The translations under genes were made by a program, and so were the position numbers. From the NCBI RefSeq assembly GCF_000379685.1, contig NZ_KB903250.1, positions 558,624 to 622,623 on the forward strand: a DNA stretch of 64,000 nucleotides, given 5' to 3'. The notes beneath the pieces were generated by a model. That model was not told where the DNA came from. It worked only from the letters and a program-made list of their open reading frames with translations, and did no database searches. This DNA comes from Catelliglobosispora koreensis DSM 44566. GTDB taxonomy: Bacteria > Actinomycetota > Actinomycetes > Mycobacteriales > Micromonosporaceae. Positions within the stretch are counted from its first letter, which is position 1; each line of letters starts with the position of its first letter. Positions 17,491 to 26,218 of this stretch are shown here, piece after piece.

Positions 17491-18697
17491 GGTGATCTTT
17501 TTGGGTAAGGGACGCGGCCCGGCGCTCGCGGGCCGGCCCAGACAGCCATTGCCCGATCGCGACCACAACGCCTAGAGCCGCCATGACGACCCACAGCGTC
17601 GGTGCTGGGGCGTGGTCGAGGAGCATACCGCCCAGAACCGGGGACACGAAGTTGGCCAGGGTGAAGCCCATGGAAGCCACGCCCTGGTAGCGGCCGCGCA
17701 TGTCCGTCCGCGACAGATCAGCGATCAGGGCGCCGCTAACGGGTGCGTGCAGCATTTCGCCCGCTGTCCACACCACGACCGTGAGCATGAGCAGCGGCAC
17801 GGTCCCTGCCACCGCAACGGATCCCATGCCGATACCGACCAGGATCGCCGCCATCGTCAGCACACTGTTGCGTTTGCGGGCCTTGATGAGCTTGGGCACG
17901 AAGAGCTGGAACGCCACGATCATGATGCCGTTGACCGCGATCACCGTGCCGTAGTCGGCCGGGTCGAGTCCACGCTGGTGCATCGCGATTGGTATTAATT
18001 TGCAAGTCTCGATGATGACCCACAGGCCCAGGTTCAACAGCACAAACGCCATGAACACCCGGTCTTTAAAGACATCAGAGATATTTCCTGGTACGCGGAG
18101 AGCCTCCACCTTGACCGCCGGAGTCGTCTCCGGGACGAGAGTGAACACGAGCGCCGCCATGGCAAGCTGCGTGACCGCGTTCATCAGGAAGACGGTCATG
18201 TGCGGGGCATGCGCCAGCACGCCGGCCAGAATCGCGGCGACCGAGAACCCGATGTTGATGGCCCAGTAGTTGAGGTTCATGCCGCGCATGCGCTTGTCAG
18301 GACCCAGAATGTCCACCATCGTCGCGGTGAAAGCAGGCCGCCCCAGCCCATTCCAGAGCCCAAACGTCGCCGCGAGGACGGCCACGATGACGGGCTGCAT
18401 CGACAACCCGAGCAGGATCGCCGTGATGGCGAGCAACACGTTTGACGCGAGAAGGGTGCGGCGACGGCCCCAACGGTCGGCTAGCACTCCACCGATGAGC
18501 GATCCGATGGCCATCCCGCCGCCGAAGAGCCCCAGCACTAGCCCCGCGAAGGTCGCGCTGAACCCGTAGTGCGCCACCATGTGGATTTCCAGGAAGAGCA
18601 TGACGAAGGCGCCACTGCGGTTGATCAGAGTGCCCGTCCACAGGTACCAGAAGGTCCGTGGAAGGCCACCCGCTGTCTGGCCGAGCCAGTTACGCAC
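17459..18697 (-). CDS. MFS transporter (first of a tandem pair)
   Basis: This 412-residue 12-segment MFS protein starts at GTG 18697 after a GGGGAG ribosome site. Its first 100 residues align closely with the downstream protein (GGLPRTFW, NR.GAF.ML, GGVLADRWGRRRT), showing a tandem duplication. The final 10 codons overlap the start of the second gene. Both resemble efflux pumps of the DHA1 type. Either redundant exporters or two halves of a heteromer are possible. Confidence 0.8.
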   Translation of the reverse strand: MRNWLGQTAGGLPRTFWYLWTGTLINRSGAFVMLFLEIHMVAHYGFSATFAGLVLGLFGGGMAIGSLIGGVLADRWGRRRTLLASNVLLAITAILLGLSMQPVIVAVLAATFGLWNGLGRPAFTATMVDILGPDKRMRGMNLNYWAINIGFSVAAILAGVLAHAPHMTVFLMNAVTQLAMAALVFTLVPETTPAVKVEALRVPGNISDVFKDRVFMAFVLLNLGLWVIIETCKLIPIAMHQRGLDPADYGTVIAVNGIMIVAFQLFVPKLIKARKRNSVLTMAAILVGIGMGSVAVAGTVPLLMLTVVVWTAGEMLHAPVSGALIADLSRTDMRGRYQGVASMGFTLANFVSPVLGGMLLDHAPAPTLWVVMAALGVVVAIGQWLSGPARERRAASLTQKDHHGVRVEAISA

Positions 18698-18829
18698 GTC
18701 AAACTCCCCGGTCTGTAATGAACGCCTCGCGAAGGCGACCCTTACAACCTAGGAGAGCGGTCTGACAGAAGTCACGGCGTTTTAGACGTGGGCCGCACCA
18801 CAAAATCCCCACATGGCAGGATGGCCAGC

Positions 18830-19570
18830 ATGGTCGGAACTCTCGTGCTCATCCGGCACGGCGAAAGCGAATGGAACGCCAAGAACCTCTTCACCGGCTG
18901 GGTCGATGTTGACCTGACGTCCAAGGGTGAAGCGGAAGCCCGCCGGGGCGGCGAACTGCTTCGCGACGCGGGACTGCTGCCGGATGTGGTGCACACCAGC
19001 CTTCAGAAAAGGGCCATCCGCACGGCGGAGCTGACGTTGCTCGCCGCTGACCGCCAGTGGATCCCGGTGAAGCGGTCGTGGCGGCTCAACGAACGCCACT
19101 ATGGCGCCCTTCAGGGCAAGAATAAGAAGCAGACGCTTGAGCAATACGGCGAGGAGCAGTTCATGCTGTGGCGCCGTTCTTTCGACGTGCCACCGCCGCC
19201 GATCGCTGATGACGACGAGTTTTCACAACTGAATGACCCGCGATACGCCCAGTTACCCGATGAGATCCGTCCGCGGACCGAATGTCTCAAGGACGTCATC
19301 GCACGCTCGCTTCCGTACTGGTACGACGCGATCGTCCCCGATCTCCTAGCTGGCAAGACCGTGCTGATCGCCGCGCACGGCAACTCGTTGCGGGCGTTGG
19401 TCAAGCACCTTGACGGCATCTCAGACGAGGACATCGCTGGGCTGAACATCCCAACGGGCATTCCGTTGCGTTACACGCTTAGCGACGATCTGAAGCCGGT
19501 TTCGTCTGCTTATTTGGACCCTGACGCGGCAAAGGAAGCCGCGGCGGCGGTCGCGAACCAGGGCCGCTAG
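18830..19570 (+). CDS. gpm1: 2,3-bisphosphoglycerate-dependent phosphoglycerate mutase
   Basis: The 246-residue enzyme interconverts 3- and 2-phosphoglycerate in glycolysis. [10 protein letters not shown] gives the phosphorylated H10, and E-rich and second-His motifs ([22 protein letters not shown]) complete the active site. The length matches dPGM. ATG 18830 is chosen for AGGA at a suitable distance and for the typical [14 protein letters not shown]-terminus; a GTG at 18788 and an ATG at 18821 are in frame. In M. tuberculosis gpm1 is next to senX3; here transporter genes separate them. Confidence 0.93.
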   Translation: MVGTLVLIRHGESEWNAKNLFTGWVDVDLTSKGEAEARRGGELLRDAGLLPDVVHTSLQKRAIRTAELTLLAADRQWIPVKRSWRLNERHYGALQGKNKKQTLEQYGEEQFMLWRRSFDVPPPPIADDDEFSQLNDPRYAQLPDEIRPRTECLKDVIARSLPYWYDAIVPDLLAGKTVLIAAHGNSLRALVKHLDGISDEDIAGLNIPTGIPLRYTLSDDLKPVSSAYLDPDAAKEAAAAVANQGR

Positions 19571-19989
19571 TACTTTCGGCTTAATCAGGTCCTCTAACTG
19601 GACTGGGACCCTCACAAACCTTGGCGGGCAGGGAAAACGGCTGATTAACTTTCCGTTAAGAAGCTTTTCAGTAGCCCAAAACCGGCCCAGATATGCCGGT
19701 GGCCGGCCTGGTTCGCTCACCCCCGTTAGCGAACCGGCCAGCCGACCGGTCTTAGGTGGCGCCGTCCCCCAACGGCTAAGTGCCACCCATCCCCAACGCT
19801 TCACTCGGCGCCACAACCGAAACGACTTTCGGTTAAGCCACGACTCCCGGGAGTCTCATCAAGTGTTGCGCTTGCGGACGACGTTACGCCGCAGCTCAAG
19901 GGAGCGTCTACTCATTTGCGAATCTCGTTCATCACTCTTTGTGACTGAGTTATCACCCGTTCTCACCAGTCACAGAAGTAGTTGAATAG
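19571..19989. other. Gene-free gap (419 bp) with hairpins
   Basis: No credible gene is seen between convergent gpm1 and the LuxR-type gene. Stem-loops at 19710-19735 (GGTTCGCT/AGCGAACC), 19815-19834 (AACCGAAA-CGAC-TTTCGGTT) and 19941-19973 (GTGACTG/CAGTCAC) could terminate transcription from either side. A short motif near CTTTCGGTTAAG recurs at 19573, 19649 and 19826. Confidence 0.5.
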
Positions 19990-21756
19990 TTAACCTTCTT
20001 TCATAGTCAATTTCGTGATCAACTCGACTCTGGTTCGCACCCCGAGCTTGCGATAGATGCTGGCCAAGTGGGTTTCTACTGTTCTTTCCGCCACAGTTAG
20101 CGCCTGCGCGATCTCCCTCGCTGGAGCCCCGCGAAGCGCCCAGGTGAGGATTTCGCGCTCACGAGCGGTCAAATCGCCGGCCGGTTCAGGTTTCGCGGCG
20201 GTCAGCGCGCTCGCGTAGGCCTGCGTGCCAGCCGGGTCCACCGCGTGACCCGCGTCCAGGACCTCTTGTAGTGCCACGGGTTCGCCACGCATCAGAGCCA
20301 CCTCGGCACCGGCCCGCAGCCCGAACCAACGCTGCAGTGCCGTCGCGCCCGGACCGTTGAGCCGCTCCTGCACCCCGAGATATTCGATCGCCCCCGCACG
20401 CTGACCGTCTCGCCATGCGGCCGTCGCGAGCAAATCCGTTACGCGCACGAGCAGTTCCCGGTCGCCGAGCACTTCGGCCTCCCGGAACGCTTGCGGGAGC
20501 AGGTCTTGCGTCCCGCCGCTGAGCGTGGCCAAGGCGATCAGCGCTTCGGCATGCGCACGCGGATCGCCACTTGTCCCCGCTTCATCAAGCGCCTTGGCCG
20601 CGAGCACGGCATCGGCGGCTTCCAGCGCCAGCCGCGCCTTGAGCCGTGCCACCACCGACGCTTCCTCTGGCTGTGCTTGCAGCGCCGTCATCAGCGCTTC
20701 CCGCCGGACCTCATCCCCTGGAGCCAACACAGCTCCATCTCCCGTGCCCGGTGTGCCTTTGCCGGCCGGCGCAGCAGTTGCCTGGCCGCCCTCCCGCCGT
20801 GCCCCGCGCCCTGCGGTAGACGTTGCCGGCGCGCCCTTGCCGCCCGAGGCGGGCACGCCCAAGCCGCGAGCAGCGAGTGGGCCGAGGGTGAGGCGTGGCC
20901 CGAGTCCGAGTGCCGCGGCCGCCATCAGCCCGGCATCACGGGCCCGGGAACCCAAGCGGAGTGCTCCCGTGAGCGATGCCCGGCCAACTTCGCGCAGCTG
21001 TGCCGAACGGGCCGATCGCAAGCGCGCTTCCCCTGCGGCCACGAGCAGCCTGCCCGAAGCCGCTGGCGCCCATCCCGCCCGGCCAGCCATTGTCGCGGCC
21101 TGCGCGAAATACTCCGCTGCCAGCTCGTGGGAGCCTGTCTCGCTCGCGGCCACGCCAGCGCTCACGGAAGCAGCCGCAGCGGCATCAAGGCGTGTCGATC
21201 CGCCGAGTGCGGCCGCTTCGCTGGTGTGGTAAGCCAATTCAGCGATCGTGGCCGCTCGTGCTCCGCCCATCGCACCCAGGGCAGCGAGCGCCGCGGCCGC
21301 CTCATCGTGCAACTGCGCGCGATGCTTTGGCCCGAGCGATTCGTAACAGAGCTCGCGCACAGGCGCCTGGTCAAACCGGTAAACCTGTGCTGGCAACGCT
21401 TTGATGAGCCCAGCCTGCTGCGCCTCGGCTAGTCCCTCCAAGACGTCCACATTGGACAGCATCCGCTCCAGCAGAGCCAGATCGAACTCCCGCCCCAGCA
21501 CCGAGGCGGCCTCAAGGACCGCGCGAGCTTGCGGGGAGACAGCAAGGAGCCGCGCCTTCAGGGGCGCCGTCAGTTCCTCCGGAAACTCCACTGGTACGCG
21601 GTGGAGCCCGTCATGGCTGGGATCGATCTGATCGAGGACCGCCGTCAGCCACTCCCGCTCCCCACCGGTGCGGCGCCATAGCTGTTCGGCTAGCCGGGCT
21701 GGTACCGGCTGGCCAAAGTGTTGCCGCAGCAGGTCAGCGGCTTCTGCCCGATCCAC
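19990..21756 (-). CDS. LuxR-family regulator, LAL type without its ATPase domain
   Basis: The 588-residue protein ends in a clear LuxR/GerE helix-turn-helix (LTAREREILTW ... AERTVETHLASIYRKLGV, last 65 residues). The middle is helical, repeat-like and Ala-rich, with a Gly/Pro/Ala-rich insertion near residues 300-345. Typical LAL regulators are about 900 residues with an N-terminal P-loop AAA domain. Here the protein begins at what is normally the end of that domain (DRAEAADLLRQHF...LWRRTGGE) and no Walker A or B motif is present. The GTG start has AAGGG six bases upstream, so the short form looks translated rather than broken. It is divergent from the kinase/M50 operon and could control it. 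Confidence 0.75.
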   Translation of the reverse strand: MDRAEAADLLRQHFGQPVPARLAEQLWRRTGGEREWLTAVLDQIDPSHDGLHRVPVEFPEELTAPLKARLLAVSPQARAVLEAASVLGREFDLALLERMLSNVDVLEGLAEAQQAGLIKALPAQVYRFDQAPVRELCYESLGPKHRAQLHDEAAAALAALGAMGGARAATIAELAYHTSEAAALGGSTRLDAAAAASVSAGVAASETGSHELAAEYFAQAATMAGRAGWAPAASGRLLVAAGEARLRSARSAQLREVGRASLTGALRLGSRARDAGLMAAAALGLGPRLTLGPLAARGLGVPASGGKGAPATSTAGRGARREGGQATAAPAGKGTPGTGDGAVLAPGDEVRREALMTALQAQPEEASVVARLKARLALEAADAVLAAKALDEAGTSGDPRAHAEALIALATLSGGTQDLLPQAFREAEVLGDRELLVRVTDLLATAAWRDGQRAGAIEYLGVQERLNGPGATALQRWFGLRAGAEVALMRGEPVALQEVLDAGHAVDPAGTQAYASALTAAKPEPAGDLTAREREILTWALRGAPAREIAQALTVAERTVETHLASIYRKLGVRTRVELITKLTMKEG

Positions 21757-21897
21757 GCCCCGCCCTTCTAAGTACCTGTACGTAGACGTCCACCTGCGCC
21801 AAAGTTACGTACTCACCACGATGTTCGCTGTCCCTGACCAGACCTAAGGTGAACTCACACCAGACAGAACAACTAAGAGTGAGGAAGGAGTCACCCG

Positions 21898-22782
21898 ATG
21901 TCGCAGTTTCGTGATCTGATCGCCCGGATGGCGATTGATGCTGAGTTCGCCCGTCACGCCCGCGCCCATCCCGACCTGGTCGCCCAGCAATATGGGCTCA
22001 CCAATGATGAAGCTGAGCAGCTTCGTGGCCTGGCGGACGCTAGCGACGCGGCTGGCCCGGTGGCTCTCGGCGCCCGTCTGTCCAAGATGGACCCCTTCTT
22101 CAACCCCGGTGTGATCGCCCTTGCTGACTACGACCACGACGGCATTCCGGACGCGTTCGACAATGACGACGACAACGACGGCATCAAGGACAACGTCGAC
22201 GCCAACCCGAAGCACTTCGACTTGAAGGTCAGCGTGCTCCAGCCGGTTAGCCCGATCGACCTGCACCTCGACTGGGGCGACCCCGACGGTGACGGCAAGC
22301 CGAACTGGCAGGACACCGACGATGACGGTGACGGCATCCCAGACAACCTCGACCCCACCCCCAAGGGCCCGATCATCAAGCTCCCGCCGTTGCTCCCCCT
22401 CGACCCGGATCTGCTCAGCCCTGATGGTGGCGGCGGAGCCGACCCGGCACCGGGTGGCGACTCCACCGATGACGGACCGTCCGGTTCGGACGGTGGCGGA
22501 TCGAGCGAGGGTGACGATGACGACGACAACAACGACTCCGCTGGCCAGCAGCCTGCCAGCGATCAGGTTCCGCTGCCGGTGAACCAGGACGCCAACGTGG
22601 TGGCCGCACCGGCTGACCAGGGACCCACCTTGGTTCCGGCAAGCGAGGACGACGGCATCGGCACCGAAATTCTGGTGGTCGGTGGCGCGGGCCTGGCGGC
22701 CGGCATCATCGCCGGTGGTATCGCGGGTGCCGTGGCCGGCAAGGTAGGCAAGGGCGACGAAGGGTCATCGGCAGCGGCTTAA
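21898..22782 (+). CDS. Leader-like N-terminus + thrombospondin-3 calcium repeats + glycine-zipper tail
   Basis: The acidic 294-residue protein starts at ATG 21898 after AAGGAG (8-base spacer). Residues 1-47 ([17 protein letters not shown] ... [14 protein letters not shown]) resemble the leader domain of LigA/Os1348-type RiPP precursors. Residues 76-152 hold DxDxDG calcium repeats ([40 protein letters not shown]). Residues 176-250 are a Gly/Asp/Ser/Pro-rich linker, and 257-281 form a GxxxG-rich hydrophobic helix ([17 protein letters not shown]). There is no ordinary signal peptide. It heads an operon with an FHA/PqqD-like/M50 protease and two kinase-like proteins, so it is probably their substrate. 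No defined family is recognised for the whole chain. Confidence 0.7.
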   Translation: MSQFRDLIARMAIDAEFARHARAHPDLVAQQYGLTNDEAEQLRGLADASDAAGPVALGARLSKMDPFFNPGVIALADYDHDGIPDAFDNDDDNDGIKDNVDANPKHFDLKVSVLQPVSPIDLHLDWGDPDGDGKPNWQDTDDDGDGIPDNLDPTPKGPIIKLPPLLPLDPDLLSPDGGGGADPAPGGDSTDDGPSGSDGGGSSEGDDDDDNNDSAGQQPASDQVPLPVNQDANVVAAPADQGPTLVPASEDDGIGTEILVVGGAGLAAGIIAGGIAGAVAGKVGKGDEGSSAAA

Positions 22783-22815
22783 ATCACCAGCTAGATCCAG
22801 CGATGCGGGCACCGG

Positions 22816-22838
22816 CGCCTCCTCCATCCGGGGGAGGC
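22816..22838. terminator. Hairpin between the calcium-repeat gene and the M50 gene
   Basis: CGCCTCC (22816-22822) pairs with GGAGGCG (22832-22838) across a nine-base loop in the 157-bp gap. No T-run follows, so it may attenuate rather than fully stop transcription, lowering downstream expression relative to the abundant first gene (inference). Confidence 0.4.
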
Positions 22839-22939
22839 GTCGGAAACCCGTCACCCGAATGCCCTGTAACACAACCCCGCCTACCATCCAAGCGACTCAT
22901 GACCAATGCCGACTGAGCGCCCGGAAGGGGAAGCAGCCC

Positions 22940-24652
22940 ATGTTGTGTCACGCCTGTCACGTGCACTTGCGGCGGGATCACCCGTACTGCCTGCACTGTG
23001 GCGTGCCGCGCAAAGGGGCGAAGATCGAAGCGTTCTCGGCGCCGGAACTTCGCTTGGGCAGCAAGGTCTTGCCCCTCTCCAAGCCGGTAATGACGATCGG
23101 CCGGTCGACTACAAACGATCTGGTTATCGACGATCCCAGCGTTTCCCGTGTTCACGCGCGTGTGCGCCAGACCAGTCACGGTTACGTCATCGAGGATCTC
23201 GGCTCCTTCAATGGAACTTCCGTCGCCGGTCGCGTGATGCACAGCGACGAGTCGCTGCTCAACGATGAGACACAGCTCCACATCGGTGATGTACCAGTGG
23301 TTTTCGCCCAGCCGAGATCGCTCGCCGTGGGCGGCAAGACCGTTATGGCGACACCGGAACTGACCGCCCTCGCCCCTGACGGCACTCCTGACGTCGCCCC
23401 CAGGGCCGAAGGCTCGCTCAACTCACGGCCGCGCCGCCGCAGCGGCTGGGCCCTCAAGCGCACGCCAGATGACCGTGGCGTCGAGCAATGGGTGCTCCGC
23501 AACACCCGGACGATGCGCTATCTCCAGCTTGACGATCGTGACGTGTTCATCTGGGAACAGCTCGACGGTGAGAACACGGTTCGCGACCTGTTGTTCTCCT
23601 ACGCCCAAAAATACGGCGAGCTCGCGTTGCCGCGCATTGAGAAGACGTTGCGCTCCTTCGCGCGGCTGGAACTGATCCGTGGCATCTTCGACCCGCCCGA
23701 AACGGTCCGTCCACCGCTGCTAAAACGCATTGGGCGCACCATTTTCAAGTACCTGCTGCATTTTGAGGTTTCGGTTTCTGGCCTCGACGGCTTGATGGGC
23801 TGGATGTACCGCAGGTTCGGCTGGTGGTTCTTCACGCGCACCGGCGTCGTCTTGCTGTGGGCGCTGATCGTGGCCGGGATCTACGGCATGGTTGTCGCGG
23901 CGGGCGAGCAGAAGTTGTTTGACATCAAGGGGATGGGCCTGCCCGGTGCGCTGATCGTCGGTGGTGCGTTCTTCCTCGCGCTGGTCGTCCACGAAGCCGC
24001 GCACGCGTTAGCGGTGAAGTCGTATGGGCGCACCGTCACGCGCGGCGGCTTCATGCTCCTGCTCGGTCTGCCATTGGCTTTCGTGGACACCTCGGACATG
24101 TGGTTCGGCTCGCGGTGGTCGCGGATCGTGGTGACGATTTCCGGGCCGCTGTCCACGGCGGGCATCGGTGGCGCCTGCGCCCTGATCGCCGCGTTCTCTA
24201 GCGACGCCAAGGTTTCCGCCTTGGCCTACCATGTTGCCTTCGGCCTCTACCTCAACACGGTCTACAACCTCAACCCACTTTTACCCCTCGATGGGTACCA
24301 GGCATTGGCCGACGCGTTGCGAATGCCCCGATTGCGGGAGCAAGCCACGGCCTATTTCAAAAAGGGAATCTGGTCAGATATCAGGTCGGGAAAGCGCCCC
24401 GGGTGGCGGCAAGCCGGTATGGCCATCTATGGTTTCAGCGCTATTGCCGGGATGGGGTTGTTCTTAGTCATGGCGATTCTGATGTGGAAGGACAGGCTGG
24501 GAGGGCTCGCTGAGCAATACCTGCCGCCCGGCGTCGACGTCCTGGTGATGGTGCTTGGGCTGGGGCTAGTGCTCTTCCCGATCTGGTACAAGCTGGCAAA
24601 GCGGGTCATGACCTTCTTCCAGCGCCGGCCGAAGGAGGCGAAGACGGCATGA
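22940..24652 (+). CDS. Zinc-ribbon/FHA/PqqD-like/M50 membrane metalloprotease
   Basis: From ATG 22940 (GGGGA ribosome site) the protein has 570 residues. Order of parts: zinc ribbon C3xxC6...C17xxC20; FHA domain about 35-125 with GRS at 54-56, SRVH at 69-72 and LGSFNGT; a PqqD-like winged helix about 183-248 (NTRTMRYLQLDDRDVFIWEQ); then an M50 intramembrane metalloprotease with HEAAH at 351-355 and NPLLPLDG at 445-452 in about seven membrane segments. FHA domains bind phosphothreonine, PqqD folds bind RiPP leaders, and M50 proteases cut substrates in the membrane. The kinase gene overlaps its stop by 4 bp, which fits phospho-control of cleavage of the calcium-repeat protein. Architecture resembles putative peptide zinc metalloproteases, with FHA as an addition. 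Confidence 0.75.
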   Translation: MLCHACHVHLRRDHPYCLHCGVPRKGAKIEAFSAPELRLGSKVLPLSKPVMTIGRSTTNDLVIDDPSVSRVHARVRQTSHGYVIEDLGSFNGTSVAGRVMHSDESLLNDETQLHIGDVPVVFAQPRSLAVGGKTVMATPELTALAPDGTPDVAPRAEGSLNSRPRRRSGWALKRTPDDRGVEQWVLRNTRTMRYLQLDDRDVFIWEQLDGENTVRDLLFSYAQKYGELALPRIEKTLRSFARLELIRGIFDPPETVRPPLLKRIGRTIFKYLLHFEVSVSGLDGLMGWMYRRFGWWFFTRTGVVLLWALIVAGIYGMVVAAGEQKLFDIKGMGLPGALIVGGAFFLALVVHEAAHALAVKSYGRTVTRGGFMLLLGLPLAFVDTSDMWFGSRWSRIVVTISGPLSTAGIGGACALIAAFSSDAKVSALAYHVAFGLYLNTVYNLNPLLPLDGYQALADALRMPRLREQATAYFKKGIWSDIRSGKRPGWRQAGMAIYGFSAIAGMGLFLVMAILMWKDRLGGLAEQYLPPGVDVLVMVLGLGLVLFPIWYKLAKRVMTFFQRRPKEAKTA

Positions 24653-26205
24653 CGTGGGTAGTTCCCGGTTACACCGAGATAAAGAGCCTGGGCCGCGGGG
24701 CCTCAGGACGGGTGGTCCTCGCCCAGCACGACGGCACCGGCCAGCACGTGGCCATCAAGTACCTTGCCGATCACCTCGCCCGTGAGCAGGAGTTCGTCAG
24801 CGCGTTTCGCACCGAGGCCCGGATTCTGTCCGAAGTGGAAAATCCGCAGATCGCCCGCCTCTACGAATACGTTGAGGCACCCGAGGGTGCCGCCATCGTC
24901 ATGGAACTCGTTGACGGTGTGGCGCTGCGCGCGATGCTCAAGGAACACGGCCCGACCGAGCCGCAGTCAGCGCTCGTCGTCCTCAAGGGTTCCCTGCTCG
25001 GCTTGGCGGCAGCGCACACGAGCGGGATCGTGCACCGCGACTACAAGCCCGAGAACGTGCTCGTGAACCAGCAGGGCCAAAGCAAACTGGCCGACTTCGG
25101 CATCGCTGCCCGTGCTGGGCGCCAGGGAGTGCACGCGGGCACGCCGTCCTATATGGCTCCCGAGCAGTGGGCTGGCGGTGCCGCATCACCGTCGACCGAC
25201 ATCTATGCGGCGACGGCCACGTTCTTCGAGTGCCTAACCGGCAAGCCACCGTTCCAGGCTCCCGGCGACCTTCTCGGCTTGCGCAAGCAGCACGAGCAGG
25301 CCCCGATCCCGGTCGACCTGGTCCCCGAGGAAGTCCGCGGGCTCGTGCGCCGTGGTCTAGCCAAGAACCCTGAGCACCGCCCGAAGGACGCGGCCACCTT
25401 CGTCCGTGAACTCGACGCGGTCGCGGGCGCCGGATATGGCGAAAACTGGGAAGAAGAAGGCCGCGCCTCACTGGCCAAGCGTGCCGCGCTGCTCCTGCTG
25501 CTGTTCCCGCTCGCGGGCGCGGCCGCTGGCGGCACCGGCGTGGGCAAGACGATCCTCGGCATCTCACAGAAGGCGTTCACCAACGCCCTGCTGATCGCCG
25601 GCACCGCGATCGTCCTCCTGGCTGGAGTCGGCGGCTACGCCGTGCTGGCCGACAACGAAACCGCGCCCCCACCACCGGCCCCGGTCACGACAACCGCAAC
25701 GGCATCACCGTCGCCGTCCCCCAGCCCTTCGCCGTCCCCCAGCGAGTCACCATCGCCGTCACCTTCGCTGAGCCCGTCGAAGTCCCCCAGCAAGTCCCCT
25801 TCCAAGAGCCCCGCTTCTCCAACACCGTCTCCGGCGGTCAGCAACATCACGGTTAGCGAGTTTTGCTGGCTCGAAACGGTGGCTTGCACCCGCCATTACA
25901 AGAGCAACAAGATTCGAGCCCACGTCGCTCTCGGATCGAACACGACCCAGGCGATCACCTTGCGATTCCGCTTCGTCAAGACATATGTGGATGGCGGCGA
26001 ACACGAGTTCGGCACCCCGCTGGTTATTGATGTGGTAGTTCCCGCTGGCGCCGCGAATCGGCAATACGACGTCACACCACCCCCGGACATGACCGGAGTT
26101 GGATGCGGCGGGCAATACATCAAGCTGACGGTTCAAGCCGTTGGTGTCCAGAGTCCGGTCAGCGCGCCGCAAAGAATCGGCGCTATCCAGTGTCCGGTCG
26201 ATTAG
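24649..26205 (+). CDS. Transmembrane Ser/Thr protein kinase (PknB-like) with Ser/Pro stalk
   Basis: Residues 1-265 form an active-looking Hanks kinase: glycine loop GRGASGRV, K37, HRD at 129-131, DFG at 149-151, activation segment GTPSY and APEQW. A hydrophobic stretch near 275-290 precedes a stronger transmembrane helix at about 298-320. A Ser/Pro/Lys-rich stalk (about 333-390) follows, then an extracytoplasmic beta domain with four cysteines. It is not a PASTA kinase, so peptidoglycan is not the obvious ligand. Gene order places it between an FHA-bearing M50 protease and a pseudokinase; phosphorylation of either is likely (inference). ATGA overlap with the protease gene indicates coupling. 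Confidence 0.85.
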   Translation: MTWVVPGYTEIKSLGRGASGRVVLAQHDGTGQHVAIKYLADHLAREQEFVSAFRTEARILSEVENPQIARLYEYVEAPEGAAIVMELVDGVALRAMLKEHGPTEPQSALVVLKGSLLGLAAAHTSGIVHRDYKPENVLVNQQGQSKLADFGIAARAGRQGVHAGTPSYMAPEQWAGGAASPSTDIYAATATFFECLTGKPPFQAPGDLLGLRKQHEQAPIPVDLVPEEVRGLVRRGLAKNPEHRPKDAATFVRELDAVAGAGYGENWEEEGRASLAKRAALLLLLFPLAGAAAGGTGVGKTILGISQKAFTNALLIAGTAIVLLAGVGGYAVLADNETAPPPPAPVTTTATASPSPSPSPSPSPSESPSPSPSLSPSKSPSKSPSKSPASPTPSPAVSNITVSEFCWLETVACTRHYKSNKIRAHVALGSNTTQAITLRFRFVKTYVDGGEHEFGTPLVIDVVVPAGAANRQYDVTPPPDMTGVGCGGQYIKLTVQAVGVQSPVSAPQRIGAIQCPVD

Positions 26206-26218
26206 GGAGCCATGAGGA

